Assembly (NCBI RefSeq): GCF_001857945.1
Contig: NZ_CP017770.1
Coordinates: forward strand, 4,278,001-4,342,000
Source: Paenibacillus crassostreae
Lineage (GTDB): Bacteria; Bacillota; Bacilli; Paenibacillales; Paenibacillaceae
Direction: 5' to 3'
Length of the DNA stretch: 64,000 bases
Part shown: piece by piece, positions 25,970 through 35,107 of the stretch
Numbering within the stretch: position 1 is the stretch's first letter
Layout: each line of letters begins with the position of its first letter
Made by a program: the position numbers and the translations under genes
The notes under the pieces: generated by a model
Database searches by the model: none
What the model was told of the DNA's origin: nothing
What the model saw: only the letters and a program-made list of their open reading frames with translations

Positions 25970-27379
25970 TTGACGGATCTTATTACACTGGAATCTTATT
26001 TGACTGTTATTATTTCTGATGACAAAACTATCGCATTCCTCCAGTTCTCTAAACAAGATGACAATTTCAAGTGCACAAGGGATGAACTTGAAAAATTTAT
26101 TCAACGGAATAATATTAAGTATGGTATCGAACTGAGTACACTTCAACAATTTGCAGACCATCCAGAACAGTTTTATCATACAAGAACGCCTATTGCATAT
26201 GGGGAGAAGCCTGTCCATGGAATTAATGCTTCTATAGAGATATTAATGGGAGATTCTGATGAAAAAAATCCAGTGTCGATGGAAACAGAACAGGGTAAGG
26301 TAGATCTCAAGGAAGTACGTAATCTTAATAACGTTCGTAAAGGTCAGATCATTGCTAAACGAACACCTCCTGAACCTGGAATAAATGGGATGACTGTTAC
26401 TAATGAAGTTATTGCATTTAAACCAGGTAAAGAGGCTCATTTCAAATTAGGTAAAAATGTAGTTGTCAATGGGGAGCAAACAGCAATGTATGCTGCAATT
26501 GATGGGATGATTACCATCACTGATAATAAAAAAGTTAACGTATTTCCTATTTATGAAGTGAATGGTGACGTGGACTACAGTGTTGGTAACATCGATTTTG
26601 TTGGCAACGTTATCATACGTGGTAATGTACTAACGGGTTTTAGAGTGAAATCTGCTGGAGATATTCGTGTTATTGGTGGTGTAGAAGGAGCTGAACTTGA
26701 TGCTGAGGGCTCCATTGATATCTCAGGCGGCATTATTGGCTATAATAAAGGGCATGTAAGAGCTAACCAACAAGTGAAATGTTCTTTTATTCAGGAAGGT
26801 AATGTCTTTGCTGGTGGTGAAGTGGTTGTTTCTCAAAGTATAATGCATTCTAATATAAGAGCTGGGAAGAATATTATCTGTAATGGAACTAAGGGTCTTA
26901 TTGTTGGTGGGAGTATTCAGGCTGGTGAGAGAGTCATAGCACGTACAGTAGGTAATTCTATGTCAACTGTTACTAATATAGAGGTTGGAGTTGTACCTGA
27001 GTTGAGAAATGAACTTGCAGATCTTCGTAATCAACTGAAGTTGCAAATAGATAATGTAGAGAAAACGGATAAGGCATTAAATCTATTAAATCAACTGGCT
27101 TCAACGGGACAATTATCACCAGACAAAGTCGCAATGCGAGTTAAGTTGAACTCAGCACAGAAAGCACAGATTAAAGTTCAGTCTCAAATAAAGGAACGGA
27201 TCCTTGAGATTGAAAAATCACTAGAAGATACAAACAAAGCAAGGATTGATATTATTAGAACCATTTATGGTGGTTCAAAAATTGTGATTGGAAGATATAC
27301 TCGATTTGTGAAGGACACATCTGAACGGGTATCATTTTATTATAGTGATGGAGATATCTCCATGGTTCCATACATATAA
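25970..27379 (+). CDS. fapA: FapA family protein (DUF342)
   Basis: The 469-residue product belongs to the DUF342/FapA family. Residues about 90-340 form a repeated beta-strand region typical of the family: GQIIAKRTPPEPGINGMTVT, GDVDYSVGNIDFVGNVII, then a beta-helix of Gly/Val/Ile repeats (IRVIGGVEGAELDAEGSI). Residues about 345-425 form a coiled coil (LRNELADLRNQLKLQIDNVE). There is no signal peptide. The N-terminal 85 residues are less conserved. The Vibrio vulnificus FapA links sugar-transport status to flagellation; here only the location next to sigD supports a flagellar role. The start is TTG 25970 after AAGGAGGAG. Confidence 0.88.
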   Translation: MTDLITLESYLTVIISDDKTIAFLQFSKQDDNFKCTRDELEKFIQRNNIKYGIELSTLQQFADHPEQFYHTRTPIAYGEKPVHGINASIEILMGDSDEKNPVSMETEQGKVDLKEVRNLNNVRKGQIIAKRTPPEPGINGMTVTNEVIAFKPGKEAHFKLGKNVVVNGEQTAMYAAIDGMITITDNKKVNVFPIYEVNGDVDYSVGNIDFVGNVIIRGNVLTGFRVKSAGDIRVIGGVEGAELDAEGSIDISGGIIGYNKGHVRANQQVKCSFIQEGNVFAGGEVVVSQSIMHSNIRAGKNIICNGTKGLIVGGSIQAGERVIARTVGNSMSTVTNIEVGVVPELRNELADLRNQLKLQIDNVEKTDKALNLLNQLASTGQLSPDKVAMRVKLNSAQKAQIKVQSQIKERILEIEKSLEDTNKARIDIIRTIYGGSKIVIGRYTRFVKDTSERVSFYYSDGDISMVPYI

Positions 27380-27433
27380 TGAGGGTTGAAGAGTGGTTGT
27401 ATTCTATTATCATTTTTGAATGAGGTGGATATC

Positions 27434-27751
27434 GTGAGTATGAGATCGGTTGAAATGCAAATTGCTATACCGAGAACCCAAGACGTAGGGAAAATACCAA
27501 GCGAACTACAACAGAGATCCACCCAAGAACAGACCTTTATGACATCACAACAAATCAAGGAAATTCGTCAAATGAGTCAACGAAGTACCAATGTTGATGA
27601 AACCGCTAATACCTCAATTCGTGAGGAAGGTAAAAATCAACAGTCGTCACAAGAAAATAGTGAGTCTCATTCCAGTCAGCAAGAACAGCAGTCTGTATAT
27701 CATTCGGCTGTGCATCCATATAAGGGACATCGTATCGATTTGTCTCTATAA
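27434..27751 (+). CDS. Small uncharacterised Gln/Ser-rich protein
   Basis: This is an unrecognised hydrophilic protein of 105 residues from GTG 27434, which follows TGAGGTGG. The frame is open back to 27386, but that start has no clear SD. The opening MSMRSVEMQIAIPRTQDVGK and the end YHSAVHPYKGHRIDLSL look conserved in style. The middle is rich in Gln, Ser, Glu and Asn and probably disordered. No membrane segment, signal or catalytic motif is seen. Gene order between fapA and a SwrB-like gene suggests a motility accessory factor, which is inference only. Confidence 0.65.
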   Translation: MSMRSVEMQIAIPRTQDVGKIPSELQQRSTQEQTFMTSQQIKEIRQMSQRSTNVDETANTSIREEGKNQQSSQENSESHSSQQEQQSVYHSAVHPYKGHRIDLSL

Positions 27752-27787
27752 TAATCATGTTGAACAGATCAAAGGAGACAAGATATT

Positions 27788-28348
27788 GTGGAACCATGGA
27801 TTATCATCATTATGTTAGGTGCAGCTGCTTTTATTTATGGAATAATGCTGCCACGTAATAAGGCAGACAAAACTTCCACAGAACTATTGCTTAAAGAAGT
27901 TGAAGCAACATTAGAACAATATATGGCTGATATAGAAGAGGAAAATGATTCTTTAGTTGAATTAGTTGGTCAAATGAAGAAAGATTCTACTACTAAACTA
28001 TTATTACTAGAAGAGCAACTCATAGAAATGAAGCAAAGATTATTAAAAGTGGAGGGTCAATCATTAGAGTATGAAAATCGAATAATGGAGATTGAGCAAA
28101 ATAAGAATCTCTTAAATACTCCTTTAACTGAAATTGCTAGTACTAGTGAAGATCTTAGCGAATTGTCTTTACTAGAGATAGTTGATGAGAATTCTAAACC
28201 TATGGATTCAATCAAACAGCGATATTCTGAAGTTTTTGAATTATATGAACAAGGGAAATCGATGGACGTGATCGGTAAGTTGGTAGGGATTCAGCTTGGT
28301 GAGGTACAACTCATACTTCAACTAGCGAAACAGGAGGGCTCACTATGA
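27788..28348 (+). CDS. swrB: SwrB-like membrane-anchored coiled-coil protein (DUF6115)
   Basis: SwrB of B. subtilis lies just after sigD and promotes flagellar type III export activation. This 186-residue product has the same architecture: an N-terminal transmembrane segment (residues 3-20, PWIIIIMLGAAAFIYGIM), a long acidic coiled coil (about 30-115), and a C-terminal helix-turn-helix-like module (LYEQGKSMDVIGKLVGIQLG, VQLILQLAKQEGSL). The start is GTG 27788 after AAAGGAGACAAG. Sequence identity to SwrB appears low apart from the C-terminal module, so orthology rests on architecture and synteny. Confidence 0.75.
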   Translation: MEPWIIIIMLGAAAFIYGIMLPRNKADKTSTELLLKEVEATLEQYMADIEEENDSLVELVGQMKKDSTTKLLLLEEQLIEMKQRLLKVEGQSLEYENRIMEIEQNKNLLNTPLTEIASTSEDLSELSLLEIVDENSKPMDSIKQRYSEVFELYEQGKSMDVIGKLVGIQLGEVQLILQLAKQEGSL

Positions 28349-28962
28349 TGAGAAATCGATCATTCATGTTCGGTTTAGGGCTTGGTCTCATCATAGGTGC
28401 TGTTCTCCTTCAATTGATGATTATAGGTGAAGGGCAAACTTCCAACATGGAGAATGTTACTGACGTTATCTTAACGAAAGAACAAATCCAAGAAAAAGCG
28501 GAAGAACTAGATCTTAAAGTTGTAGAGTCCTCAGAGGAATTATTGACAAAAGAAGAATGGACACAAATGAAAATTGAAGAAAGTTCTAAGTTGCAGGGTA
28601 CTACTACAGTGAAACCTGAAGTGAGTGAACCAACAGTAGTCCCCGATGAACCTTCAGTTCCGGATAAACCCATTGAGCAGAACACGACCCTAGATGTGGT
28701 ATCGCCAAAAGAACCAAAAGTAGATCGAACTGAAACGCAAACACACAAAAAAATGGATTATAAGATTGATAAGGGAAGTAATCTGACAGATGTAGCTGTC
28801 GGTCTAGAAAAGATAGGTGTCATTTCTAATAGCAATCAATTTATCAAAGAAGCAACGAAGCAAAAAGTGAACACTAAGATCCTTGACGGGAATTATACAT
28901 TCGTTCAAGGAGAAAGCTTTGAATCTATCATATCTAAAATTCGTATAGGATCGTCTCGCTAA
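28345..28962 (+). CDS. Membrane-anchored protein with MltG-like LysM subdomain
   Basis: This is the last gene of the fla/che operon, with 205 residues from ATG 28345 (SD CAGGAGGG), overlapping the previous stop by 4 bp. It has an N-terminal membrane helix (about residues 8-27, FGLGLGLIIGAVLLQLMII). A Pro/Glu/Thr-rich linker spans about 75-130. The C-terminal module of about 65 residues resembles the LysM-like N-terminal subdomain of MltG (YKIDKGSNLTDVAVGLEKIG, ILDGNYTFVQGESFESI). The MltG catalytic transglycosylase domain is absent, so it may bind rather than cleave peptidoglycan. The stop codon lies inside the terminator stem. Confidence 0.75.
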   Translation: MMRNRSFMFGLGLGLIIGAVLLQLMIIGEGQTSNMENVTDVILTKEQIQEKAEELDLKVVESSEELLTKEEWTQMKIEESSKLQGTTTVKPEVSEPTVVPDEPSVPDKPIEQNTTLDVVSPKEPKVDRTETQTHKKMDYKIDKGSNLTDVAVGLEKIGVISNSNQFIKEATKQKVNTKILDGNYTFVQGESFESIISKIRIGSSR

Positions 28963-28990
28963 TCATTCATATTAGAAGACGATCTTTTTT
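28949..28990 (+). terminator. Intrinsic terminator closing the fla/che operon
   Basis: GATCGTCT (28949-28956) pairs with AGACGATC (28977-28984), and CTAAT pairs with ATTAG inside it around a 7-base loop. Six T residues follow. The left arm contains the last codons and TAA stop of the preceding gene, so the operon ends exactly here. Confidence 0.92.
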
Positions 28991-29004
28991 CATTTATGAA
29001 GTGG

Positions 29005-29033
29005 TTGCATCACTATATAACTTATGTTATATT
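29005..29033 (+). promoter_or_regulatory. Sigma-A promoter for rpsB
   Basis: TTGCAT (29005-29010), a 17-bp spacer and TATATT (29028-29033). It stands 15 bp after the operon terminator and predicts a leader of about 120 nt before rpsB. The leader contains short hairpins (GTGTT/AACAC near 29043-29053 and CTTTCT/AGAAAG near 29080-29101), which could serve S2 autoregulation; that role is inference. Confidence 0.75.
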
Positions 29034-29160
29034 AAGTAACGGTGTTAAAAACACACGTCAAGAGATTCCTATGAGGGTGCTTTCTGATTTGTTTAGAAAG
29101 TCTTAAAGGGAAATGATCGTTGGCGGAGGACAAAAAACCAATAATAGGAGGTGCGTGAAG

Positions 29161-29859
29161 ATGGGAGTAATATCCATGAAGCAACTTTTGGAAGCAGGCG
29201 TGCATTTCGGTCACCAAACTCGCCGCTGGAACCCAAAGATGGATCGTTATATCTTCACAGAAAGAAACGGAATTTACATTATTGACTTGCAAAAGACAGT
29301 TAAAAAGGTGGAAGAGGCTTACAACTTCGTGAAAAGTGTTTCCGAAGAAAACGGAACTATTCTGTTTGTAGGTACTAAGAAACAAGCGCAAGATTCCGTG
29401 AAAGAAGAAGCTGAACGTTGTGGAATGTACTACATTAATCAACGTTGGTTGGGCGGAACTCTTACTAACTTTGAAACCATTCAAAAGCGTATTAATCGTT
29501 TGAAAGAGCTTGAAAAATGGGAAGAAGATGGCACATTTGCTGTTCTACCTAAAAAAGAAGTTATCATTCTCCGCAAAGAGAAAGATCGTCTTGATAAATT
29601 CTTAGGCGGTATCAAGAACATGAAAGGCCTTCCTAGTGCCTTGTTCATAATTGATCCTCGTAAAGAACGTATCGCGGTTGCTGAAGCTCGTAAATTGGGT
29701 ATTCCAATCGTTGGTATCGTAGACACTAACTGTGATCCGGATGAAATTGACTATGTCATTCCTGGTAATGATGATGCAATTCGTGCCGTTAAACTCTTGA
29801 CTGGTAAAATGGCTGATGCCATTGTTGAAGCTCATCAAGGCGAAGAAACAACAGCCTAA
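29161..29859 (+). CDS. rpsB: 30S ribosomal protein S2
   Basis: The product is 233 residues from ATG 29161, preceded by AATAGGAGGTG; an in-frame start at 29113 lies before this SD and is rejected. The sequence is a classic S2: [20 protein letters not shown], then [20 protein letters not shown], and [21 protein letters not shown]2 binds the 30S head-body junction near S1/bS21. It is followed by an intrinsic terminator and then tsf, the standard rpsB-tsf order. Confidence 0.99.
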   Translation: MGVISMKQLLEAGVHFGHQTRRWNPKMDRYIFTERNGIYIIDLQKTVKKVEEAYNFVKSVSEENGTILFVGTKKQAQDSVKEEAERCGMYYINQRWLGGTLTNFETIQKRINRLKELEKWEEDGTFAVLPKKEVIILRKEKDRLDKFLGGIKNMKGLPSALFIIDPRKERIAVAEARKLGIPIVGIVDTNCDPDEIDYVIPGNDDAIRAVKLLTGKMADAIVEAHQGEETTA

Positions 29860-29897
29860 TATCCGATTAGGTAATTCATATATTATGAATTAAAATG

Positions 29898-29942
29898 AAA
29901 AGGGTGGTTGGCAGGTGGATAACCTCTCACTGCCCTTTTTTT
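29898..29942 (+). terminator. Intrinsic terminator or attenuator between rpsB and tsf
   Basis: A long stem with AAAAGGG at its foot pairs, through some G-T wobbles, with CACTGCCCTTTT around a short loop near 29918-29921, and a run of T follows. It probably lowers read-through from rpsB into tsf. Confidence 0.85.
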
Positions 29943-29943
29943 A

Positions 29944-29987
29944 AAATATTACGAAAGTATAGGGTTGCCTATTTTTTCGTAATGTTT
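29944..29987. repeat. Short palindromic element after the rpsB terminator
   Basis: The left end AAATATTACGAAAGTATAGG (29944-29963) is nearly the reverse complement of the right end (29968-29987), leaving a four-base loop GTTG. The terminus resembles those at 53405-53424 and 63381-63399, all directly after terminator T-runs. It is probably a dispersed intergenic palindromic repeat; a second terminator is an alternative. Confidence 0.65.
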
Positions 29988-30035
29988 ATCGCAGAAAGAA
30001 ATTTAATGAAAATATAATATTGGAGGGTGTAATTA

Positions 30036-30686
30036 ATGGCGGTTAATGCTAGTGCAGTAAAGGAACTTCGTGAAAGAACAGGCGCAGGAATGTTGGATTG
30101 TAAAAAGGCTCTTGATGAAACAAATGGAGATGTTTCTAAAGCAATTGATTTACTTCGTGAAAAAGGTTTAGCAGCTGCTGCTAATAAAGCAGGACGTACA
30201 GCTACTGAAGGTACTGTAGAATCCTACATACATGCAGGCGGTAAAATTGGTGTGCTTGTAGAAATTAACTGTGAAACAGATTTCGTAGGTAAAACAGATC
30301 AGTTCAAAGATTTTGCACGTGATATTGCTATGCAAATCGCTGCGACAAACCCTCGTTATGTTCGTCGTGAAGAAGTTCCACAAGATGATATCGAAAAAGA
30401 AAAAGAAATCTTGAAGGCACAAGCGTTGAACGAAGGTAAGCCAGAGAAGATTATTGAAAAAATGGTTGAAGGTCGTATTAGTAAATACTATGAAGAATTC
30501 TGCTTGTTGGAACAATCCTTCATTAAAGATCCTGACAAAACAATTTCAGCTATATTAAATGAAAAAATCAATACTATAGGTGAAAACATTTCCATTCGCC
30601 GTTTTGCTCGTTTTGAACTTGGTGAAGGTCTTGAAAAGAAAGTTGATAATTTTGTAGAAGAAGTAATGGCACAAGTTAAACATTAA
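30036..30686 (+). CDS. tsf: Elongation factor Ts
   Basis: EF-Ts is the nucleotide exchange factor for EF-Tu. The 216-residue product opens with the N-terminal UBA-like domain ([20 protein letters not shown]), in which the EF-Tu contact [12 protein letters not shown] is intact. The core signature [18 protein letters not shown] follows near residue 75. It is a short EF-Ts, as in Thermus and some bacilli, because the second core half is reduced; B. subtilis EF-Ts is longer at about 293 residues. The SD TTGGAGGGTG precedes ATG 30036. It is followed by an intrinsic terminator. Confidence 0.98.
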   Translation: MAVNASAVKELRERTGAGMLDCKKALDETNGDVSKAIDLLREKGLAAAANKAGRTATEGTVESYIHAGGKIGVLVEINCETDFVGKTDQFKDFARDIAMQIAATNPRYVRREEVPQDDIEKEKEILKAQALNEGKPEKIIEKMVEGRISKYYEEFCLLEQSFIKDPDKTISAILNEKINTIGENISIRRFARFELGEGLEKKVDNFVEEVMAQVKH

Positions 30687-30725
30687 TAATTCATTTCTTA
30701 AAGTGTTACAATAATAGTCATAATG

Positions 30726-30757
30726 AAGAATGGAACACATTGTGTTCCTTCTTTTTT
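30726..30757 (+). terminator. Intrinsic terminator after tsf
   Basis: GGAACACA and TGTGTTCC form a near-perfect stem, extended by AAGAA/TTCTT and followed by a run of T. It ends the rpsB-tsf unit. Confidence 0.9.
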
Positions 30758-30792
30758 AACAATATGGAATTAGTCTGGCGCCGATCTAATAG

Positions 30793-31547
<755 letters not shown>

Positions 31548-31548
<1 letters not shown>

Positions 31549-32102
31549 TGCCACAAACGATTAAGAAAAATGCAGAAGACCGGATGGAGAAAGCAATTGG
31601 TGCTTTGAAACGTGATCTTTCTTCATTGCGTGCAGGGCGTGCTGCACCTGCCTTGTTAGATCGGATTCAAGTTGAATATTATGGAGCTCCAACTCCACTT
31701 AGTCAGTTAGCAAATATCAATACGCCGGATTCTCGTACATTGATGATTCAGCCTTGGGATAAATCGTCATTGGCTGACATTGAAAAAGCTATTATGAAGT
31801 CGGATATCGGTATAACACCATCGAATGATGGATCGTTGATTCGTCTAACTGTACCAGCTCTTACAGAAGAGCGACGTGTAGAACTTGTTAAGACAACTAA
31901 AAAGTTTGGTGAAGAAGCTAAAGTGGCTGTACGTAACATACGAAGAGACGCTAATGACGACATCAAAAAGTTGGAAAAGACAGATATTTCCGAAGATGAA
32001 TCGCATAGACATCAAGAAGATATTCAAAAGATGACGGATAAATATATCGCCGAAGTCGACAAAGTTCTCTTGACAAAAGAAAAAGAGATCATGGACGTTT
32101 AA
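31548..32102 (+). CDS. frr: Ribosome recycling factor
   Basis: RRF splits post-termination ribosomes together with EF-G. The 184-residue product has the typical two-domain layout: long helices with [20 protein letters not shown], then domain II ([20 protein letters not shown]), then the return helices with [17 protein letters not shown]. It begins at the TAATG junction with pyrH, indicating coupling. A terminator follows. Confidence 0.98.
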
Positions 32103-32103
32103 G

Positions 32104-32146
32104 AGACTTGTGGCCCCTCCTTTTATGGTGGGGTTTGTCTATTTTT
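32104..32146 (+). terminator. Intrinsic terminator after frr
   Basis: AGAC/GTCT at the base and CCCCTCC/GGTGGGG (one T-T mismatch) form a stem around a TTTTAT loop. It is followed by TATTTTT. The T-run is short, so termination may be partial. Confidence 0.75.
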
Positions 32147-32229
32147 AAAATGTGATATATCAGGATAGTTCTACTTTCGTGGTTGGAAAATCGGTTTCAA
32201 CTTGCAGAAAGCGGCTTGGAGGAAATGGA

Positions 32230-32997
32230 ATGATCAAACGAATTCGATCATGGTGGAAGCGTAAAGATGATCCTAATAAGGTGAAAATTACCTCAGATAA
32301 TATCCCTCAGCACATCGCGATCATTATGGATGGAAACGGGCGATGGGCGAAACGCCGTGGTTTACCGAGGGTTGTTGGGCATCAAAACGGAATGAAAGCT
32401 GTCAAACGTGCAACGATTGCTGCAGATGAGCTTGGGATAAAGTATTTAACGTTGTACGCATTTTCTACAGAAAATTGGAAACGTCCTAAAGATGAAGTAG
32501 ATTTCTTGATGCGACTTCCTCAAGAATTTCTTAAAATTGAATTGGATGAACTAATTGCGAAGAATGTTCAAATTCGAATGATGGGCGATAAAAATGGATT
32601 GCCTAAACATACTTTGGAGGCAATGGAAGAAGCTGTTAAGCGCACATCGTATAACGATGGACTTGTACTCAATTTTGCGCTGAACTATGGTGGGCGAAAT
32701 GAGATCACGGATTGTATGTCTATGATCGGACGAGAGATTGAAGCGGGTACATTGAGGAGCGAGGATATCAACTCTCAATGGATTGAAGATCACTTACTAT
32801 CAGCTGGACTTCCTGATCCTGATCTCTTGATCCGAACAAGTGGTGAAATGAGAGTTAGTAACTTTATGCTATGGCAATTAGCATATAGCGAATTATGGTT
32901 CACCGATATCTACTGGCCGGAGTTCAATAAAAATCATTTACATGATGCTGTTGCTGAATATCAGCGTAGAACACGGCGGTACGGCGGGCTGTCATAA
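32230..32997 (+). CDS. uppS: Undecaprenyl diphosphate synthase
   Basis: UppS is a cis-prenyltransferase that makes the C55 lipid carrier for peptidoglycan and other wall polymers. The chosen start ATG 32230 follows TTGGAGGAAATGG, giving 255 residues; a longer in-frame start at 32152 has no such SD. Signature motifs are IIMDGNGRWAKRRGLPRVVG with the catalytic Asp near residue 34, TLYAFSTENWKRP, and DLLIRTSGEMRVSNFMLWQ. It precedes cdsA in the usual order. Confidence 0.98.
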   Translation: MIKRIRSWWKRKDDPNKVKITSDNIPQHIAIIMDGNGRWAKRRGLPRVVGHQNGMKAVKRATIAADELGIKYLTLYAFSTENWKRPKDEVDFLMRLPQEFLKIELDELIAKNVQIRMMGDKNGLPKHTLEAMEEAVKRTSYNDGLVLNFALNYGGRNEITDCMSMIGREIEAGTLRSEDINSQWIEDHLLSAGLPDPDLLIRTSGEMRVSNFMLWQLAYSELWFTDIYWPEFNKNHLHDAVAEYQRRTRRYGGLS

Positions 32998-33019
32998 CTC
33001 AAGTAGAGGATGAAAACCG

Positions 33020-33817
33020 TTGAAACAACGATTGATTACCGGAATTATTGCAGGTATTTTTTTTCTTGGATTATGTGTGATCGGCAACTTACCATTCCAT
33101 ATCCTTGTTCTTGGAATGGCTCTGATCGGATATTATGAATTTGTGAAAATGATTCAAATACGCCCTTTTAGTGGGATTGCTACATTTGGATTCTTAGGCG
33201 TGTTTATCATTATGTTTCCATGGAAGTTATTGAATTTATCATTTACACCAAACTGGGAAATGATTTGGATCCTTATGTTTTTGTTCATGTTAATGACAGT
33301 GCTGACTAAAAATCGCATCAATATTAAACAAATATCCTTATTATTACTTGGTGTATTTTATATTGGGAGTGGTTTTTATTTCATTGCTGAATCACGTAAT
33401 GCCTCGGATGGTTATGGATTGTTCTGGACATTTTTATTGCTATTCTCAATTTGGGCAAGTGATGCGGGTGCCTATTTCGTTGGTAAACGATGGGGTCACA
33501 ACAAACTTTGGCCAGCAATAAGTCCGAATAAGACGGTGGAAGGTGCAATTGGAGGTATTATTATAGCCGTCTTAGTAGCAATTGGTTTTGCAGCATGTTC
33601 TGGAGGGATTCTAGGATTTGGTAGAGCTTTATTGATTGGATTGGCTTGTGCTGTTATTGGACAGTTAGGTGATCTAATGCAGTCCGCATACAAACGAGTA
33701 TACAATATTAAAGATTCTGGCAGATTACTACCAGGTCATGGTGGGATATTAGATCGCTGTGACAGTTGGGTTATAGTGTTCCCTTTTGTACATATCATGA
33801 TGCTTATGCCTTATTAA
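33020..33817 (+). CDS. cdsA: Phosphatidate cytidylyltransferase CdsA
   Basis: CdsA converts phosphatidic acid and CTP to CDP-diacylglycerol, the branch point of phospholipid synthesis. The 265-residue integral membrane protein has about eight hydrophobic segments. It carries the family signature near its C terminus (SAYKRVYNIKDSGRLLPGHG, then GILDRCDS), with the metal-binding acidic residues intact. The start is TTG 33020 after AGAGGATG. It lies between uppS and dxr. Confidence 0.98.
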   Translation: MKQRLITGIIAGIFFLGLCVIGNLPFHILVLGMALIGYYEFVKMIQIRPFSGIATFGFLGVFIIMFPWKLLNLSFTPNWEMIWILMFLFMLMTVLTKNRINIKQISLLLLGVFYIGSGFYFIAESRNASDGYGLFWTFLLLFSIWASDAGAYFVGKRWGHNKLWPAISPNKTVEGAIGGIIIAVLVAIGFAACSGGILGFGRALLIGLACAVIGQLGDLMQSAYKRVYNIKDSGRLLPGHGGILDRCDSWVIVFPFVHIMMLMPY

Positions 33818-33832
33818 GACGAGAGAGGGTGC

Positions 33833-34975
33833 ATGATGAAGAAAATTAGTATTCTGGGATCTACAGGTTCTATTGGAACTCAAACATTAGATGTAGTTTC
33901 AACCCATAAAGATGAATTTCAAGTTGAAGGGTTAACTGCGGGAACCAATATCGATCTGTTGATCCAACAGGTGCATGAATATAAACCGCGTAAAGTATCC
34001 GTGGCTACTAAAGAACTAGCAGATCGCATAAAACTGCAAATACCAGCAACTACGCAAGTGTATTATGGTGAAGATGGTCTTGTTGAAATAGCTGCGGGTA
34101 CAGATGCTGAAATGGTAGTTACTGCTGTTATGGGGAGTGTAGGGCTCCGGTCTACACTGGCTGCAATTGAGGCAGGAAAGCATATAGGGTTAGCCAATAA
34201 AGAACCATTAGTTACGGCTGGACACTTAGTCACTTCTCTTGCCAAAAATAGGGGAGTCCAGCTACTACCAATTGATAGCGAACATTCTGCGATATTTCAA
34301 TGTATGAATGGTGAACGTCGAAATGATGTTGCTGGGATTACGATTACGGCATCGGGTGGTTCATTTCGGAATTTATCAAGGGATGAATTAGTGAATGTTA
34401 CAGTGGAAGACGCTTTGAAACATCCTAATTGGTCTATGGGAGCTAAAATAACGATAGACTCAGCTACTATGGTTAATAAAGGGCTAGAAGTGATCGAAGC
34501 ACATTGGCTTTTTGATATGCCGTATAATCAGATCAATGTACTTCTACATCCGGAAAGTATCATTCATTCTTATGTCGAGTTTTGTGATAGTAGCATTATT
34601 GCTCAATTGGGTAATCCAGATATGCGAGTTCCGATTCAATATGCATTAACTTATCCTGAGCGATGGAAGTCTCCTACTCAAAGATTATCACTGACTGAAG
34701 CAGGTAGTCTTCATTTTAAAGAAATGGATTATGATAGGTTTCCTTGTTTACGTCTAGCATTTGAATGCGGCAGAATGGGTGGAACAGCGACGACGGCTTT
34801 CAACGCTGCGAATGAGGTTGCTGTTGCACGGTTCCTTAACCGAGAGATATCATTCCTACACATTGAAGAAGTCATTCAGAGAGTATTGGATCAACATGTG
34901 AACTTGGCAAGTCCTGACCTAGGTGCGATTGAAGAATGTGATCTTCATACTCGTAAGCTTGCACTAAGACTTTAA
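33833..34975 (+). CDS. dxr: 1-deoxy-D-xylulose 5-phosphate reductoisomerase
   Basis: Dxr is the committed NADPH-dependent step of the MEP isoprenoid pathway, which feeds UppS. The 380-residue product has the N-terminal NADPH site GSTGSIGTQTLDVVS. The catalytic region includes LANKEPLVTAGHLV and LPIDSEHSAIFQCM, with the metal ligands D and E. A flexible loop SGGSFRN follows, then ANEVAVARFL. Start codon choice is ATG 33833 or 33836. Order cdsA-dxr-rseP is standard. Confidence 0.98.
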   Translation: MMKKISILGSTGSIGTQTLDVVSTHKDEFQVEGLTAGTNIDLLIQQVHEYKPRKVSVATKELADRIKLQIPATTQVYYGEDGLVEIAAGTDAEMVVTAVMGSVGLRSTLAAIEAGKHIGLANKEPLVTAGHLVTSLAKNRGVQLLPIDSEHSAIFQCMNGERRNDVAGITITASGGSFRNLSRDELVNVTVEDALKHPNWSMGAKITIDSATMVNKGLEVIEAHWLFDMPYNQINVLLHPESIIHSYVEFCDSSIIAQLGNPDMRVPIQYALTYPERWKSPTQRLSLTEAGSLHFKEMDYDRFPCLRLAFECGRMGGTATTAFNAANEVAVARFLNREISFLHIEEVIQRVLDQHVNLASPDLGAIEECDLHTRKLALRL

Positions 34976-35107
34976 CGCTAAGAGTTCATCTACTCCTTTT
35001 ATTGAAAAAAAATTACTGTGAAAGTGATTCTCTTGTGTTCGGTCGGAGAATAATGATAATCTAAAGGGACAAACTTCGATCTTATACAATAGAGGAGGAT
35101 GAGGCAC

